In this document: piece by piece, positions 36,554 through 47,014 of the stretch
How the letters are laid out: each line of letters opens with the position of its first letter
How positions within the stretch are numbered: position 1 is the stretch's first letter
Assembly (NCBI GenBank): GCA_029624675.1
Contig: JARSSP010000062.1
Location: forward strand, 1 to 61,613
Length of the DNA stretch: 61,613 nucleotides
DNA from: Candidatus Contendibacter sp.
Lineage (GTDB): Bacteria > Pseudomonadota > Gammaproteobacteria > Competibacterales > Competibacteraceae
Direction: 5' to 3'
Translations under genes and position numbers: made by a program
Notes under the pieces: generated by a model
Told to the model about the DNA's origin: nothing
What the model saw: the letters and a program-made list of their open reading frames with translations, nothing else
The model's database searches: none

Positions 36554-37318
36554 ATGTCCCCCCCGTTCACCGCTTGCCCTTGCGCCATGGCTCCCGCCCC
36601 GCTGGGAGTCGGTTTGCGCGCCGCGCGGCTGGTTTACGGCGGTCTGATCCTGTTCGACGGCCTGGATTTGACGCTGACCGGTGGTTGCTTTACCTGCCTG
36701 CTCGGTCCCAGCGGCATTGGTAAGACCAGCCTGTTGCGCCTGCTGGCGGGGTTGACCGCCGTTGGCGTCAGCGGCGAGTTGCGCGGCGACGACGGGTTGC
36801 CGTTGACCGGACGGGTCGCCTACATGGCGCAACAGGATTTGTTGCTGCCCTGGCTGAACGTGCTGGACAACGTTACCCTGGGCAGCCGGCTGCGCGGCGA
36901 ACGGCCGGACCGCGAGCGGGCGTTGCGTTTGTTGGCGCGGGTCGGTCTGGCCGATTGCGCGCGGGCGCGGCCGGATACGTTGTCCGGCGGAATGCGCCAG
37001 CGGGCGGCGCTGGCGCGGACCCTGATGGAAGACCGGCCGGTGGTGCTGATGGACGAGCCGTTCTCCGGGCTGGACGCGCTGACCCGGTTGCGGTTGCAGG
37101 CGTTGGCCGCCGAATTGCTGGCCGGGCGAACCGTGCTGCTGGTCACCCACGATCCGCTGGAAGCCCTGCGGCTGGGCGATCACGTCCTGGTGATGAACGG
37201 CCGGCCGGCGACTCTGTCGCCATTGCCCGATCTGCCTGGCGTTCCGCCGCGCGATCCCGGCGACCCGGCGGTCCAGGCCGCCTACCGCGCGATTCTGCGG
37301 CTGTTGGGAGCGGCATGA
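36554..37318 (+). CDS. thiZ: ABC transporter ATPase, thiamine-precursor type (ThiZ)
   Basis: The ATP-binding subunit of an importer. Walker A is LLGPSGIGKTSLLRLL, the signature LSGGMRQRAALART, and Walker B VVLMDEPFSGLD, followed by the switch His in LLVTHDPLEAL. The ATG at 36554 gives 254 residues; an ATG at 36587 is also possible, and the longer frame upstream is unconserved. Its stop overlaps the permease start (ATGA). The substrate is inferred from the ThiY-like binding protein two genes later. Confidence 0.9.
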   Translation: MSPPFTACPCAMAPAPLGVGLRAARLVYGGLILFDGLDLTLTGGCFTCLLGPSGIGKTSLLRLLAGLTAVGVSGELRGDDGLPLTGRVAYMAQQDLLLPWLNVLDNVTLGSRLRGERPDRERALRLLARVGLADCARARPDTLSGGMRQRAALARTLMEDRPVVLMDEPFSGLDALTRLRLQALAAELLAGRTVLLVTHDPLEALRLGDHVLVMNGRPATLSPLPDLPGVPPRDPGDPAVQAAYRAILRLLGAA

Positions 37319-38085
37319 AGGGGCTGGGGCGGGGTTTGCTGACGCTGGCGGGTCTGTTGCTGGCCTGGCAGGGGGTGGTGACGCTGGGCGAACTGCCGCC
37401 GTACATCCTGCCCGATCCGCCGGCGGTTGCGGCCAGCCTGTGGCGCAACGCCGGTTCGTTGCTCGGCCACGCCGGCGTCACCGCGCTGGAGATCGTGCTG
37501 GGGATGACGCTGGGCACGCTGCTCGGTGGCGCGACCGCGCTGGCGCTGGGCTATTCGCGGCGGGCGCGGCGCTGGTTGCTGCCGGTGCTGATCGCCTCCC
37601 AGGCCATCCCGGTGTTCGCCGTCGCGCCCTTGCTGGTGCTGTGGCTGGGCTACGGGCTGGGTTCCAAGATCGCGATGGCGATGCTGATCATCTATTTTCC
37701 GGTGACGGCGAATTTTTACGACGGCCTGCGCCATACGCCGCGCGGCTGGCTGGACTTGGCGCGGGTGATGCTGCCCGCGCCCCGGCGTTGGGCGGTGTTG
37801 CGCCATATCGCGTTGCCCGCCGCGTTGCCCGCGCTGGGTTCCGGCCTGCGGGTGGCGGCGGCCGTCGCGCCCATCGGCGCGGTGCTGGGTGAGTGGGTGG
37901 GCTCCAGCGCCGGGCTGGGTTATCTCATGCTGCATGCCAACAGCCGGATGCAGGTCGATTTGCTGTTCGCCGCCCTGCTGGTCCTGGCCGCGCTGGCGGT
38001 CGGGCTGTACTTTGCCGTGGATGCCGGACTCAAACGCTGGCTGCCCTGGCATCCCACCAATCCAGAAACCGCTGAAACCGATTGA
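37315..38085 (+). CDS. thiX: ABC transporter permease, thiamine-precursor type (ThiX)
   Basis: A 256-residue BPD-type permease with about six membrane helices. The cytoplasmic EAA-like loop that contacts the ATPase is LDLARVMLPAPRRWAVLRHI followed by ALPAALPALGSGLRVA. It overlaps the ATPase gene and is followed directly by the binding protein, giving a complete importer. Confidence 0.9.
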   Translation: MKGLGRGLLTLAGLLLAWQGVVTLGELPPYILPDPPAVAASLWRNAGSLLGHAGVTALEIVLGMTLGTLLGGATALALGYSRRARRWLLPVLIASQAIPVFAVAPLLVLWLGYGLGSKIAMAMLIIYFPVTANFYDGLRHTPRGWLDLARVMLPAPRRWAVLRHIALPAALPALGSGLRVAAAVAPIGAVLGEWVGSSAGLGYLMLHANSRMQVDLLFAALLVLAALAVGLYFAVDAGLKRWLPWHPTNPETAETD

Positions 38086-38100
38086 ATGGATGGAAGAATC

Positions 38101-39072
38101 ATGTCGAACCTGTTCCGCGTTGTCCTGTTGTTGCTGAGTCTGGTCGGGTTGATGCCGGGCGCTTGGGCCGCCGACCCGCCGGCCAACGACAAGAAATTGA
38201 CTGTCATGCTGGACTGGTTTGTGAATCCCGATCACGCCGCCCTGATCGTGGCCCAGGAGAAGGGCTTTTTCGCCGCCCAGAACCTGGAGGTCGACCTGCA
38301 AACGCCCGCCGACCCCAACGATCCGCCCAAGCTGGTCGCCGCCGGCAAGGTGGACCTGGCGATCACTTACCAGCCGCAGTTGCATATCCACGTCAACGCT
38401 GGATTGCCGATCAAGCGCATCGGCACCCTGGTCGCGACCCCGTTGAATTCACTGGTCGTGCTCAAGGACGGACCGGTGAAGTCCCTGGCTGACCTCAAGG
38501 GGCGCAAGATCGGCTATTCGGTCGGCGGGTTCGAGGAAGCGCTGCTCAAAACGATGTTGGCCAGGGCCGGTCTCAAGCCGGAAGAGGTGACCTTGGTGAA
38601 CGTCAATTTTTCGCTGTCCCCGTCCTTGCTGTCGAAGCAGGTGGACGCGGTCATCGGCGCTTTTCGCAATTTCGAGCTGAATCAACTCGATCTGGCCAAG
38701 AAGCCGGGACAGGCGTTCTATCCAGAGGAAGAGGGGGTGCCGCCCTACGATGAATTGGTGTTGGTGGCGAACCGCGACCGGCTCAACGATCCCCGACTGG
38801 GGCGGTTCGTGGTCGCGCTGGAACAGGCGACGCTGTACCTGCTCAACCATCCCGGCGAGGCGTGGAAGGCGTTCGTGGCCAAACATAAGGACCTGGACGA
38901 CGAATTGAACCGCCGCGCCTGGCGCGATACCCTGCCGCGCCTAGCTCGCCGGCCGGCGGCGCTGGATGAGGCCCGCTACAAGCATTTTGCCCAGTTTCTC
39001 GTCAAGCAGGGCGTGATCACCGTGGCCTTGCCGGTGTCCAACTACGCGGTGCAACTGCCGCAGCCGGATTGA
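38101..39072 (+). CDS. thiY: ABC transporter substrate-binding protein, ThiY/NMT1-like
   Basis: A periplasmic binding protein of 323 residues with a signal peptide ([20 protein letters not shown] then AWAAD). [20 protein letters not shown] and [20 protein letters not shown] match ThiY, which binds the thiamine degradation product formylaminopyrimidine, feeding thiamine salvage. The upstream Met at 38086 is possible but the signal peptide fits 38101. I see no TPP riboswitch before the operon and no TenA gene here. Confidence 0.9.
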   Translation: MSNLFRVVLLLLSLVGLMPGAWAADPPANDKKLTVMLDWFVNPDHAALIVAQEKGFFAAQNLEVDLQTPADPNDPPKLVAAGKVDLAITYQPQLHIHVNAGLPIKRIGTLVATPLNSLVVLKDGPVKSLADLKGRKIGYSVGGFEEALLKTMLARAGLKPEEVTLVNVNFSLSPSLLSKQVDAVIGAFRNFELNQLDLAKKPGQAFYPEEEGVPPYDELVLVANRDRLNDPRLGRFVVALEQATLYLLNHPGEAWKAFVAKHKDLDDELNRRAWRDTLPRLARRPAALDEARYKHFAQFLVKQGVITVALPVSNYAVQLPQPD

Positions 39073-39073
39073 T

Positions 39074-40960
39074 ATGCGCTATCCCGAACCATTCGATGTC
39101 ATCGTGATCGGTGGCGGCCACGCCGGCGCCGAAGCCTGCATGGCCGCCGCACGCATGGGGTTGCGCACCCTGTTGCTGACCCACACCATCGAAACCGTGG
39201 GGGCGATGAGTTGCAACCCGGCCATCGGCGGCATCGGCAAGGGTCATCTGGTCAAGGAGATCGACGCGCTCGGTGGGGTCATGGCGCGGGCCGCCGACCG
39301 GGCTGGTATCCAGTTTCGCATTCTCAACAGCCGCAAGGGGCCAGCGGTGCGCGCCACCCGCTGTCAGGCCGACCGGGCGCTGTACAAGGCGGCAATGCGC
39401 GCGTTGATCGAAAACCAGCCGAATCTGCAAGTGTTCCAACAGGCCGCTGACGATGTGCTGGTCGAGGGCGACCGGGTGACCGGGGTGGTGACGCAAAGCG
39501 GCGTCCGTTTCTCCGCCGGTGCGGTGGTGCTGACCGCTGGCACCTTCCTGGCCGGACGGATTCACGTGGGGATGGTCAACCATGAAGGCGGCCGGGCCGG
39601 CGATCCGCCGGCGAACGCGCTGGCGGCGCGATTGCGGGAATTGCCGCTGCGGGTCGGGCGGCTGAAGACCGGCACGCCGCCGCGCCTGGACGGGCGAAGC
39701 ATCGACTTCGCCCAGTTGACCGAACAACCCGGCGACGAACCGTGTCCGGTGTTTTCCTATCTGGGTTCGACGGCGGAACATCCCCGACAGATTGCGTGCT
39801 GGATCACCCACACCAACGAACGGACTCACGATCTCATTCGCGGCGGCCTGGACCGTTCGCCGCTGTTCGCCGGAGTCATTCAGGGCGTCGGACCGCGCTA
39901 CTGTCCCTCCATCGAGGACAAGATTCACCGTTTCGCCGACAAGAACTCACACCAGATTTTTCTGGAGCCGGAAGGGTTGGAGACGCACGAGTTCTACCCC
40001 AACGGCATTTCCACCAGCCTGCCGTTCGACGTGCAATACGCGCTGGTGCGCTCGATTCCAGGCTTGGAAAACGCGCACATCACCCGGCCCGGCTACGCCA
40101 TCGAATATGATTTCTTCGATCCACGTGATCTGGATTACTCGCTGCAAACCCGGCCGATCCGCGGTTTATTCTTCGCCGGCCAGATCAACGGCACCACCGG
40201 TTACGAGGAAGCGGCGGCGCAAGGTCTGCTGGCCGGTCTCAACGCCGGGCGGTTCGTTCGGGGCGAGGAGCCGTGGTGGCCGAACCGCGACGAAGCCTAT
40301 CTCGGCGTGCTGGTCGACGACCTGATCACTCGGGGAACCAGCGAGCCCTACCGGATGTTCACCAGCCGGGCCGAGCACCGCCTGTTGCTGCGCGAGGACA
40401 ACGCCGACCTGCGGCTGACCGAGATCGGTCGCCGGCTGGGGCTGGTGGACGATGACCGCTGGGCGGCGTTCGAGACCAAGCGCGAGGCCATCGAGCGGGA
40501 AAGCCAGCGGCTGCGCGAGACCTGGGTGCGTCCGGGCCAGGCGAGCGACGCCGACTTTCAGCGGGTGTTGCAAGGGCCGCTGGCGCGGGAAAGCCGGGCG
40601 GCGGAGTTGCTGCGTCGGCCGGAAGTGACCTATGACGGGTTGATGAGCCTGCCCGGCGTCGGTCCCGGCGAAACCGCTCCGCGCGTGGCCGAGCAGGTCG
40701 AGATTCAGGCCAAGTACGCCGGCTACATCGAGCGCCAGCGCGAGGAAATCGAACGCCAGCGCCGCCACGAACAATGGGTGCTGCCGCCGGATTTGGATTA
40801 CGCCGAGGTACGGGGCCTGTCGCGCGAGGCGCGGGAAAAGCTGATCCGGCATCGTCCCCACACCCTGGGTCAGGCGGGCCGCATTCCGGGCATGACCCCC
40901 GCCGCTGTCTCCCTGTTACTGATCCATCTCAAGCGCCGCCGGGGACGACGAGCGGAATAA
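39074..40960 (+). CDS. mnmG: tRNA uridine-5-carboxymethylaminomethyl modification enzyme MnmG
   Basis: With MnmE it adds the cmnm5 group to U34 of several tRNAs. The 628 residues begin with the FAD-binding [40 protein letters not shown], a [11 protein letters not shown] strand and [15 protein letters not shown] are family signatures. The usual neighbours rsmG and parA are absent, and it follows an unrelated transporter, so this is a relocated copy of the gene. Confidence 0.97.
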   Translation: MRYPEPFDVIVIGGGHAGAEACMAAARMGLRTLLLTHTIETVGAMSCNPAIGGIGKGHLVKEIDALGGVMARAADRAGIQFRILNSRKGPAVRATRCQADRALYKAAMRALIENQPNLQVFQQAADDVLVEGDRVTGVVTQSGVRFSAGAVVLTAGTFLAGRIHVGMVNHEGGRAGDPPANALAARLRELPLRVGRLKTGTPPRLDGRSIDFAQLTEQPGDEPCPVFSYLGSTAEHPRQIACWITHTNERTHDLIRGGLDRSPLFAGVIQGVGPRYCPSIEDKIHRFADKNSHQIFLEPEGLETHEFYPNGISTSLPFDVQYALVRSIPGLENAHITRPGYAIEYDFFDPRDLDYSLQTRPIRGLFFAGQINGTTGYEEAAAQGLLAGLNAGRFVRGEEPWWPNRDEAYLGVLVDDLITRGTSEPYRMFTSRAEHRLLLREDNADLRLTEIGRRLGLVDDDRWAAFETKREAIERESQRLRETWVRPGQASDADFQRVLQGPLARESRAAELLRRPEVTYDGLMSLPGVGPGETAPRVAEQVEIQAKYAGYIERQREEIERQRRHEQWVLPPDLDYAEVRGLSREAREKLIRHRPHTLGQAGRIPGMTPAAVSLLLIHLKRRRGRRAE

Positions 40961-40993
40961 GGTCGAAAACCCCTCGCCCGCCGGCGGGAGGTT

Positions 40994-41031
40994 GTAGGAT
41001 GGGTTGAGCGCAGCGAAACCCATCGATGTAG
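40994..41031. repeat. Dispersed stem-loop repeat
   Basis: GATGGGTT at the left pairs with AACCCATC around GAGCGCAGCG, flanked by GTAGG on both sides. This wording is common between genes in many proteobacteria. It sits between the convergent ends of mnmG and the L,D-transpeptidase gene. Confidence 0.55.
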
Positions 41032-41099
41032 GGCGGAAACCATCAGGAGATCTGAACGGTTACTTCCAATTTAGAATGGGCGCGGGCAAGGGGGCCGTG

Positions 41100-41816
41100 C
41101 TACGGCCGAATCTCGATCGGCGTGCCGTCGGGGACAACGCGCCAGATTTCCTCGATCTCGGCGTTGGTGACCGCGATGCAACCCGCCGTCCAGTCCCGCA
41201 GCCGATGCAGCGGTCCCAGCGCGCCCATACCGTTGGGAAGGCCATGAATCATGATATTGCCGCCGGCGGATTTTTTTTGTCCGGTGGCGAACGCGACATC
41301 CTTGGGGTTGGGATAGGAGATGTGCAGGGCGCGATGAAAGCTGCTGTTTTTCTTGCGCGAGTCGATCACGTAGCGCCCCTCGGGGGTTTTGTTGTCGCCC
41401 TCAAACTGCTTATGCCCTTCCGGTTGGCGGCCCAAGGCAATTGCGTAGGTCTTGACCGGCTTGTTGTCGCGGAACAGCGTCAGCCGACGCGCCTTTTTCT
41501 CCACCAGAATCCGGTTGACGATGCCGTGGGCGGGTGGAGTCGGAAGCGGAATTTTAGCGACCGGCGGCGGCGCGGGGGTCTCCAGCAGGGCAACTTGATC
41601 GGGGGCATTACCGGGCGATGGCGGGGTTTCCGCTGTTTCCGACGTCATGGGTGGCTCAGGCACGGTTTTCTCGGCGAGTTTTGAATCGGCGACGGTTTTG
41701 ACGGGTGGCGGTTCGACTTGGGTGGGTGGTGGCGGTGGTTGCCATCGATAAATCGCAATGCCGCCGCCGATAACCGTCAGCACCAGGACAAGGACGGGGA
41801 GAATTCGAGATTTCAT
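41100..41816 (-). CDS. L,D-transpeptidase (YkuD domain), membrane-anchored
   Basis: A 238-residue protein with an N-terminal membrane helix (LPVLVLVLTVIGGGIAIYRW), a Pro-rich linker and a C-terminal YkuD domain (about 105-238). The catalytic region is NIMIHGLPNGMGALGPLH, then DWTAGCIAVTN with the Cys in TAGC, where most relatives have SxGC. Such enzymes form 3-3 peptidoglycan crosslinks or attach lipoproteins. It follows the truncated FtsW-like gene by 36 bases in the same direction, suggesting a wall-related operon. Confidence 0.9.
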   Translation of the reverse strand: MKSRILPVLVLVLTVIGGGIAIYRWQPPPPPTQVEPPPVKTVADSKLAEKTVPEPPMTSETAETPPSPGNAPDQVALLETPAPPPVAKIPLPTPPAHGIVNRILVEKKARRLTLFRDNKPVKTYAIALGRQPEGHKQFEGDNKTPEGRYVIDSRKKNSSFHRALHISYPNPKDVAFATGQKKSAGGNIMIHGLPNGMGALGPLHRLRDWTAGCIAVTNAEIEEIWRVVPDGTPIEIRP

Positions 41817-41852
41817 GGCCAATTCCGTTACCCATCGAAACGAAAGTGTTCT

Positions 41853-43831
41853 TTACGTGGATTCCGGCGCGTCACGACTGGGTTTGATCATCCATCCGGT
41901 GGCCAGACCCAAGATCAACCCCGGCAAGGCAAAGAATAGATGATGGCTGTTCGCCAGGGAAACGAACGTCATGGGCTGACCCATCACCGGCAGCAGGCCG
42001 AGCGTGTTGCCCCAGGCGATGGTCCAGTGGGCCAGGATCAGCCAAGCCATGGTGAACAAGGCCAGGGACAGGAAGATTCCGGTCGCTTTTGTCTCCGCGT
42101 TTTCGCCCCGACCCCATGCCTCCACGTCGCGCGCCAGGGCGAACAGGGCGGCGGCGAACATCCCCTGAAAAATCAGCAACACCCAGCCGCCCTCCACGCC
42201 GAACCGATGCAGCAGGAAGGCGCCGATGAAGTCGTTTTGCACCACGGGCAGGCGCATGACGGCCCCGTTCCAGCCAAAGGAACTGGCCGCCGCGCCGGAC
42301 CACCCGCCGGCCGCGATCAGTTCCATCGCACGCTGGACTTGGAAACCGCTTTCGCGAAAGTGGGCGGGATCGGCCCAAACCATGATCCGGTCATACTGGG
42401 GCAGCCAGTGGGGGACGTGCTCCGGGGCGCGGGCAATTTCCCAAAGAAAGAACAGAAGCAGAATCCCGGTCAGGGGAATTCCCCACCGCCCCAGCGCTGC
42501 CCAATGGCTCGGACGGTTGGGGATGGGATGGGGCGCGATGCACCAGAGCCAGGGAAGCAGGAGCAGTAGCATCAGCAGGAGGGGGGACAAGTCGCGGACG
42601 GCCAGCAGCAAGCTTGAGGTGAGACCGACGAGGACCAGAACGAAGGCGAGGATCGACAGGGAAGTTCGGATCGGGTGGCGCCGCTTCCAGTCGCTGTCGC
42701 TTTCCCGCCAGCGCCACAATCGCGCCCCGGCGTGGGCCAGCATCAGCGCGAGCAGGGTTTTGATGCCTTCCACCGGTTGGACGCCCCGCGAGAAACCTTC
42801 TTCGCCGCCAAGCGCGAATTGAACCGCCAAGATCGACCCCGCCACGCCGATCACGGCCCATTTGAGCCAAGCGAATTGGGGGGTCCACGGGTCCAGCGCC
42901 GATACGGCCAACCGCCGCCAAGTGGCGGTTTGCACCAGCGCGAGCGGCGCCAGGACCCAGCCGACGGTCGCCAGGATGCACCAGTGCTCCATGCCGAAAT
43001 CCAACCAGCGGTTGTTGTCGCCGCCGAGCCCAAGCTGCCCTTGGACGAGGCTGCCGCAACCGACCAGACCCAGGGTGGCGACCCAAAGCCAACCGGCGGG
43101 ACCTCGCAGGCGGCCGCCGACGAACAGCAGCGCGCTGGCAAGGCTCCAGGCCAGTCCCAGGGAAAGCAGCAGCCAAGCGGGTTGCGTTTCCGCCAGGGTG
43201 CGCCAGGTCATCAGGGTGAGGGTTCCCATCGCCACCGCCGAAGCCCAGGCGGTCGCCCGCAGGGCTCGAAACGTCGGGTCGCCGCCGGGCCAGCGGAAGG
43301 CGAGGGTGGCGGCGCAGAGCGCCAATCCCAGCACGATCACCGCTCCAAGCCAGTGCGTGACCAGCCAGGTTCCCAATCCGGCGAATTGGGTGGGGATGGG
43401 CGCCAGGGTGGTTTCGGTCTTGACGCGGGAGTCGCGGGGCCGGGCCTGGAGTTCCGCCCAATCCGCCTCAAGCCAAAGGTTGGCTTTCCGAACGGGAGTC
43501 AGGGTAAGGACGTTTTCTTGCCAGCGGAGCCGATACTGGGTGTGACCCAGGAACAGGGATGTCGTCGGTTCGGCGGGATCGTCCAGGCGCAACTCGACGT
43601 TTTTGAAGCTCGACCCCTGTTCGATGGATTGGCCAGCCCGCGCCATGCGCGCATCGACGCCGCCGGGCGCCAGCCAGAACGCGCCGTTCCAGGCGAGGAC
43701 TTCAAGACCGCGCGCGGGCACGCCGGGCAGCGGCCAGCGGTGCGGGCAGGGGACTTCTCCACCCAGCGAGAACAGGAATTGTTCCTGGTCGGCGCGTTTG
43801 AACCAGCGCCGCCAGAAGGTGGTTCCTTCGT
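41853..43831 (-). pseudogene. FtsW/RodA/SpoVE-family gene, 5' end removed at the intron
   Basis: The C-terminal part of a multi-helix SEDS-type protein. NDFIGAFLLHRFGVEGG and GNTLGLLPVMGQPMTFVSLA match the conserved glycosyltransferase loop and last helices of FtsW/RodA. A soluble N-terminal domain of about 170 residues precedes the first helix. At 43831 the reading frame passes into the group II intron; about 60 residues upstream are intron-derived. The native start is lost, so activity is doubtful unless an internal start works. Confidence 0.75.
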
Positions 43832-45736
43832 GTGTGCCGGGCATGGCACGAAGCGAGTCGGGTGCAAGTCCCGACACCAGGTGTACGCAGAGCCGAAGGT
43901 TAGCCGAAGGGCAAGGGCGTCGCCGCGAGGCGAGGTCTGGAGGAAGTCCAAGGCAAAATCGCGGGGCGATGAACAAAAACCGGATAGGAGGCGTGGTGCA
44001 TCCGGGGCGAGCGGGCACGTGACCGCGAAGCCCTCCATCTGCGATTGGGATGCACTTTGTAAATCCGGCGTCTACGCGAGGACCGTTTCGTGTCTTACCC
44101 CGGGAGGTCTCTCCGGGGCCTCGGCAACGAGGCTGGGCGTTGGGTGACTGGCGCCGAACACCGGGGAGAAGTCAGCAGAGGGCATAGTAGGGACCAGGCA
44201 GGCGAAGCTAATGAGGCACTCCAGGCCGAAAGGCGGAGCAACGGATAGGCGGAACCGCAAAGTCAAACCCCGAAGGCCCGAACGATGGAAGGCAAAGGCC
44301 ACTGATGAAGAGTGACGGGAATGCATCTGACAACCGAGTAGAATTGGCCGTGAGCCTATCGCGGGATGAACTCGTCGCTGGTGAAGCAGACCGACCCGAG
44401 CCGATTCCGAGCGCCCCGTTGCTCGCCCGTGTTCTCGAACGGGGTAACCTGCAACGGGCCCTGAAGCAAGTCTGCCAGAACCAAGGCGCGCCGGGCATCG
44501 ACGGGATGACCGTTGATGAACTGCCAGACCACCTCCGACACCACTGGCCGGAAATTCGCGCGCAACTGGAAACCGGTCGTTACTGGCCGCTACCCGTCAA
44601 GCGGGTGGAGATCCCTAAACCGGATGGGAAAACCCGCCCTCTGGGCATTCCCACGGTGTTGGATCGCTTCATCCAGCAAGCCATCGCGCAAGTCGTCTCC
44701 GCGCAATGGGAACCGCACTTCCACCCCAAGAGCTATGGGTTCCGCCCGCAGCGCTCGGCCCATCAAGCCGCGCGGCAATGGCAGGCGGACCTCCGCGAGG
44801 GCTACCATTGGATCGTGGACCTCAATCTGGAAGCCTTTTTCGACCGAGTCAACCACGACCGGCTGATGAGCAGGCTCAAACAGCAGGTGCCCGATGGGGC
44901 GCTGCTGAGCCTGATCAACCGCTACCTCAAAGCCGGGGTCCAGGTGGGGGAGACCCGTCACGCCGCCACGCCGATGGGGGTACCGCAAGGCGGACCGCTC
45001 TCGCCGGTGTTGGCCAACGTGGTGCTGGATGAACTGGATTGGGAACTGGAGCGGCGCGGCCACCGCTTCGCCCGCTATGCCGATGACTGCATCATCGTCG
45101 TCAAGAGCCAACGAGCGGGAGAGCGGGTGATGGCCAGCGTGACCCGCTTGGTCAGCGACTCATTGCGGCTCACAGTGAATCCGTTGAAAAGCGCGGTGGA
45201 TCGTCCCTGGAACCGCAAATTCCTGGGCTTCACGGTCAGCCGTAACGGGATGAAGCTCAAAGTGGCCGACAAGGCCATCGACAAGCTGAAAGACCGGGTG
45301 CGGGAACTGACCCGTCGTACCCGAGGCCACCGTTTGCGTGACGTCGTCGCCGAGATGAGAGACGCCCTGCTGGGTTGGAAAGCGTATTTCGGCATCGCCG
45401 AAGTACTGAGCCCTCTGCGCGACATCGACAAATGGATACGACGCAAGTTACGTTGTTATCACTGGAAGCAGTGGGGCCGGGCTGGCTACCGGGAACTGCG
45501 GCGGCGCGGGGTGAGCGTGCGCGAAGCATGGAACACCAGCAAGTCGGCGCACGGTCCCTGGCGGCTGTCAAAGACCCCCGCGCTCGCACTCGCACTGCCG
45601 GTACGCTACTTCAGCAATCTGGGGTTGCCAAGCCTCGCACCCCGGTAGGAATTGAATCCATTGAACCGCCGTGTACGTGACCCGTATGCACGGTGGTGTG
45701 GGAGGGGGGAGCCGTGAGGCTTCTCCCTATCCCGAT
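43832..45736 (+). mobile_element. Group II intron, about 1.9 kb
   Basis: The 5' boundary has the GTGTG motif at 43832, followed by a structured stretch. A reverse transcriptase/maturase is encoded at 44305-45648. The 3' end carries domain V-like CCGCCGTGTACGTGACCCGT pairing with ATGCACGGTGG (about 45665-45705), a domain VI hairpin GGGAGCC/GGCTTCTCCC, and the end CCGAT at 45736. It is antisense to the kinase and FtsW-like genes on both sides, so splicing cannot rescue them. The exact ends are inferred from motifs. Confidence 0.88.
44305..45648 (+). CDS. ltrA: Group II intron reverse transcriptase/maturase
   Basis: A 447-residue intron-encoded protein. Motifs in order: PGIDGMTVDEL, VEIPKPDGKTRPLGIPTVLD, YGFRPQRSAHQA, the MGVPQGGPLSPVLANVVLDE strand, the catalytic RYADDCIIVV, KFLGFTVSRNG and a maturase (GIIM) domain with DIDKWIRRKLRCYHWKQW. 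No HNH endonuclease domain follows, so insertion would rely on other primers. The intact frame suggests recent activity. Confidence 0.96.
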   Translation: MKSDGNASDNRVELAVSLSRDELVAGEADRPEPIPSAPLLARVLERGNLQRALKQVCQNQGAPGIDGMTVDELPDHLRHHWPEIRAQLETGRYWPLPVKRVEIPKPDGKTRPLGIPTVLDRFIQQAIAQVVSAQWEPHFHPKSYGFRPQRSAHQAARQWQADLREGYHWIVDLNLEAFFDRVNHDRLMSRLKQQVPDGALLSLINRYLKAGVQVGETRHAATPMGVPQGGPLSPVLANVVLDELDWELERRGHRFARYADDCIIVVKSQRAGERVMASVTRLVSDSLRLTVNPLKSAVDRPWNRKFLGFTVSRNGMKLKVADKAIDKLKDRVRELTRRTRGHRLRDVVAEMRDALLGWKAYFGIAEVLSPLRDIDKWIRRKLRCYHWKQWGRAGYRELRRRGVSVREAWNTSKSAHGPWRLSKTPALALALPVRYFSNLGLPSLAPR

Positions 45737-46701
45737 TGCTGGGGGCTGATTTCCAGACAGGCGCGGATGACTTGCGCCAGCAGGGGATCGATGTTTGGGA
45801 GCAGGGGCAAATGTTGGGGCGGTTGCGCGGCGCAGCGTTGCTTTGCGTTCGGCGGGGCCACGCCAGTTAGGACGGTGTACAGCGTCGCCCCCAACGCGTA
45901 GAAGTCGGTGGCCGGGGTGATGGCGCCGGGGTAGAGACCCAGTTGTTCGGGGGCGGCGAAGCCGGGGTTGCCCACCCGCACGGCGAGGCTGACGGCGCTT
46001 TGGGTTCGTTCGCCCAGCCGGGCCAGGCCAAAGTCGAGGACCTTGAGCCGCTCGATCCGGTTGTCCACCAGGAACAGGTTGAGCGGGGTGAGGTCGCGGT
46101 GCAGCACCGGCGGGACGTGGCCGTGCAGCGCCTCCAACGCCTCCAGCGTGGCGTACAGCAGGCGCTGACCGTCGTCTGGCGACAGCGCCCGCCCCGCCGC
46201 CAGTTGGTCTCCGCGCTCTTGCAGCCCGCCCAGGTGCTCGCTCAGGGTCTGGCCCTCCAGCCGTTCCATGATCAGGTAGACGGTGTTGTGCTCCTCAAGG
46301 ATGTCGTGAACTTGCACGATGCGCGGGTGGCTGAACTGGGCCAGTAACTCCGCTTCCCGCAGAAACTGTTCCTTCCAGTTGGTGAACACGGTTTGATAGC
46401 GTGGCCGCGCCGTGACTATCAGCCCCTGGCGCTGGGCCAGTGGGTTGTCGGTGGCGGGAAAAAATTCCTTGATCGCCACCGACCGTTTCAAGCGTTGCGC
46501 CAGCCCGGCGTACACTACCCCGAACCCACCCTCGCCCAGCACTCGCCCCACCACGTATTTGCCCCCCGACAGTGGCGTGAACGGCGGCAGTATGTTGTTG
46601 GTTTCCAGGGCATAGCTCGCGGCGTCGAACCCACAATGGCGGCAGCGCGGCGCTGGAGCCGGTTCTCGGAAGCAGTTCGGGCAGTGCGTGGCGCGGTCCA
46701 T
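45727..46701 (-). pseudogene. Zinc-ribbon Ser/Thr protein kinase 1, 3' end removed by intron
   Basis: A Hanks-type kinase of 324 residues. The N-terminus is a zinc ribbon (CPNCF, CRHCGFD). The kinase domain has GEGGFGVVYAG, the Lys in VAIKEFF, HRDLTPLNLF, DFGLAR and FAAPEQLG. The last kinase-derived residues are LEISPQQ; then the intron adds SG and a stop, where paralogue 3 continues RPKSVAEIRQRLA. The core domain is nearly complete, so activity is conceivable, but any C-terminal domain is gone. Confidence 0.85.
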
Positions 46702-47014
46702 GGAAGTGTCTCATCCGGTTACATGAACATATCGAGGGTAACAGATCATAGCGCAACTCCCAAGCTACGCCGTCGCAGCAACGGGAGGGATAAACGCTGA
46801 CCGACCCCGGTGCCCGAACCCGCTTCGGTTCGCTGCTCCAGCGGGTTCGGCAACTCATGGCCCGCGCCGACGAAGTGGCCTTGCGGACCTGGAGTTTGCG
46901 GCTGTTAAGCGCCGCAACGCGCGACGAAGTGTTTCCCAAAACGCTGGGTGGTCCTGCCCATCGAATGATGGGAGCCCCCCTTTGGAAAAGGGGGATTGGG
47001 GGGATTGGGAATAC
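46702..47014. other. Intergenic stretch without a supported gene
   Basis: A plus-strand frame is open from about 46797 (TDPGARTRFGSLLQRVRQLM and ARADEVALRTWSLRLLS) to 47051 but overlaps the end of the next gene and matches nothing I know. It may be debris of a mobile element. GGGATTGGGGGGATTGGG is a G-rich tandem near 46990. Confidence 0.35.

Noticed and set aside
42675..44147. A 490-codon plus-strand frame opposite the FtsW-like gene
   Set aside because: Low-complexity, Gln/Arg/Pro-rich translation without motifs; the minus strand encodes recognisable membrane helices and SEDS motifs.
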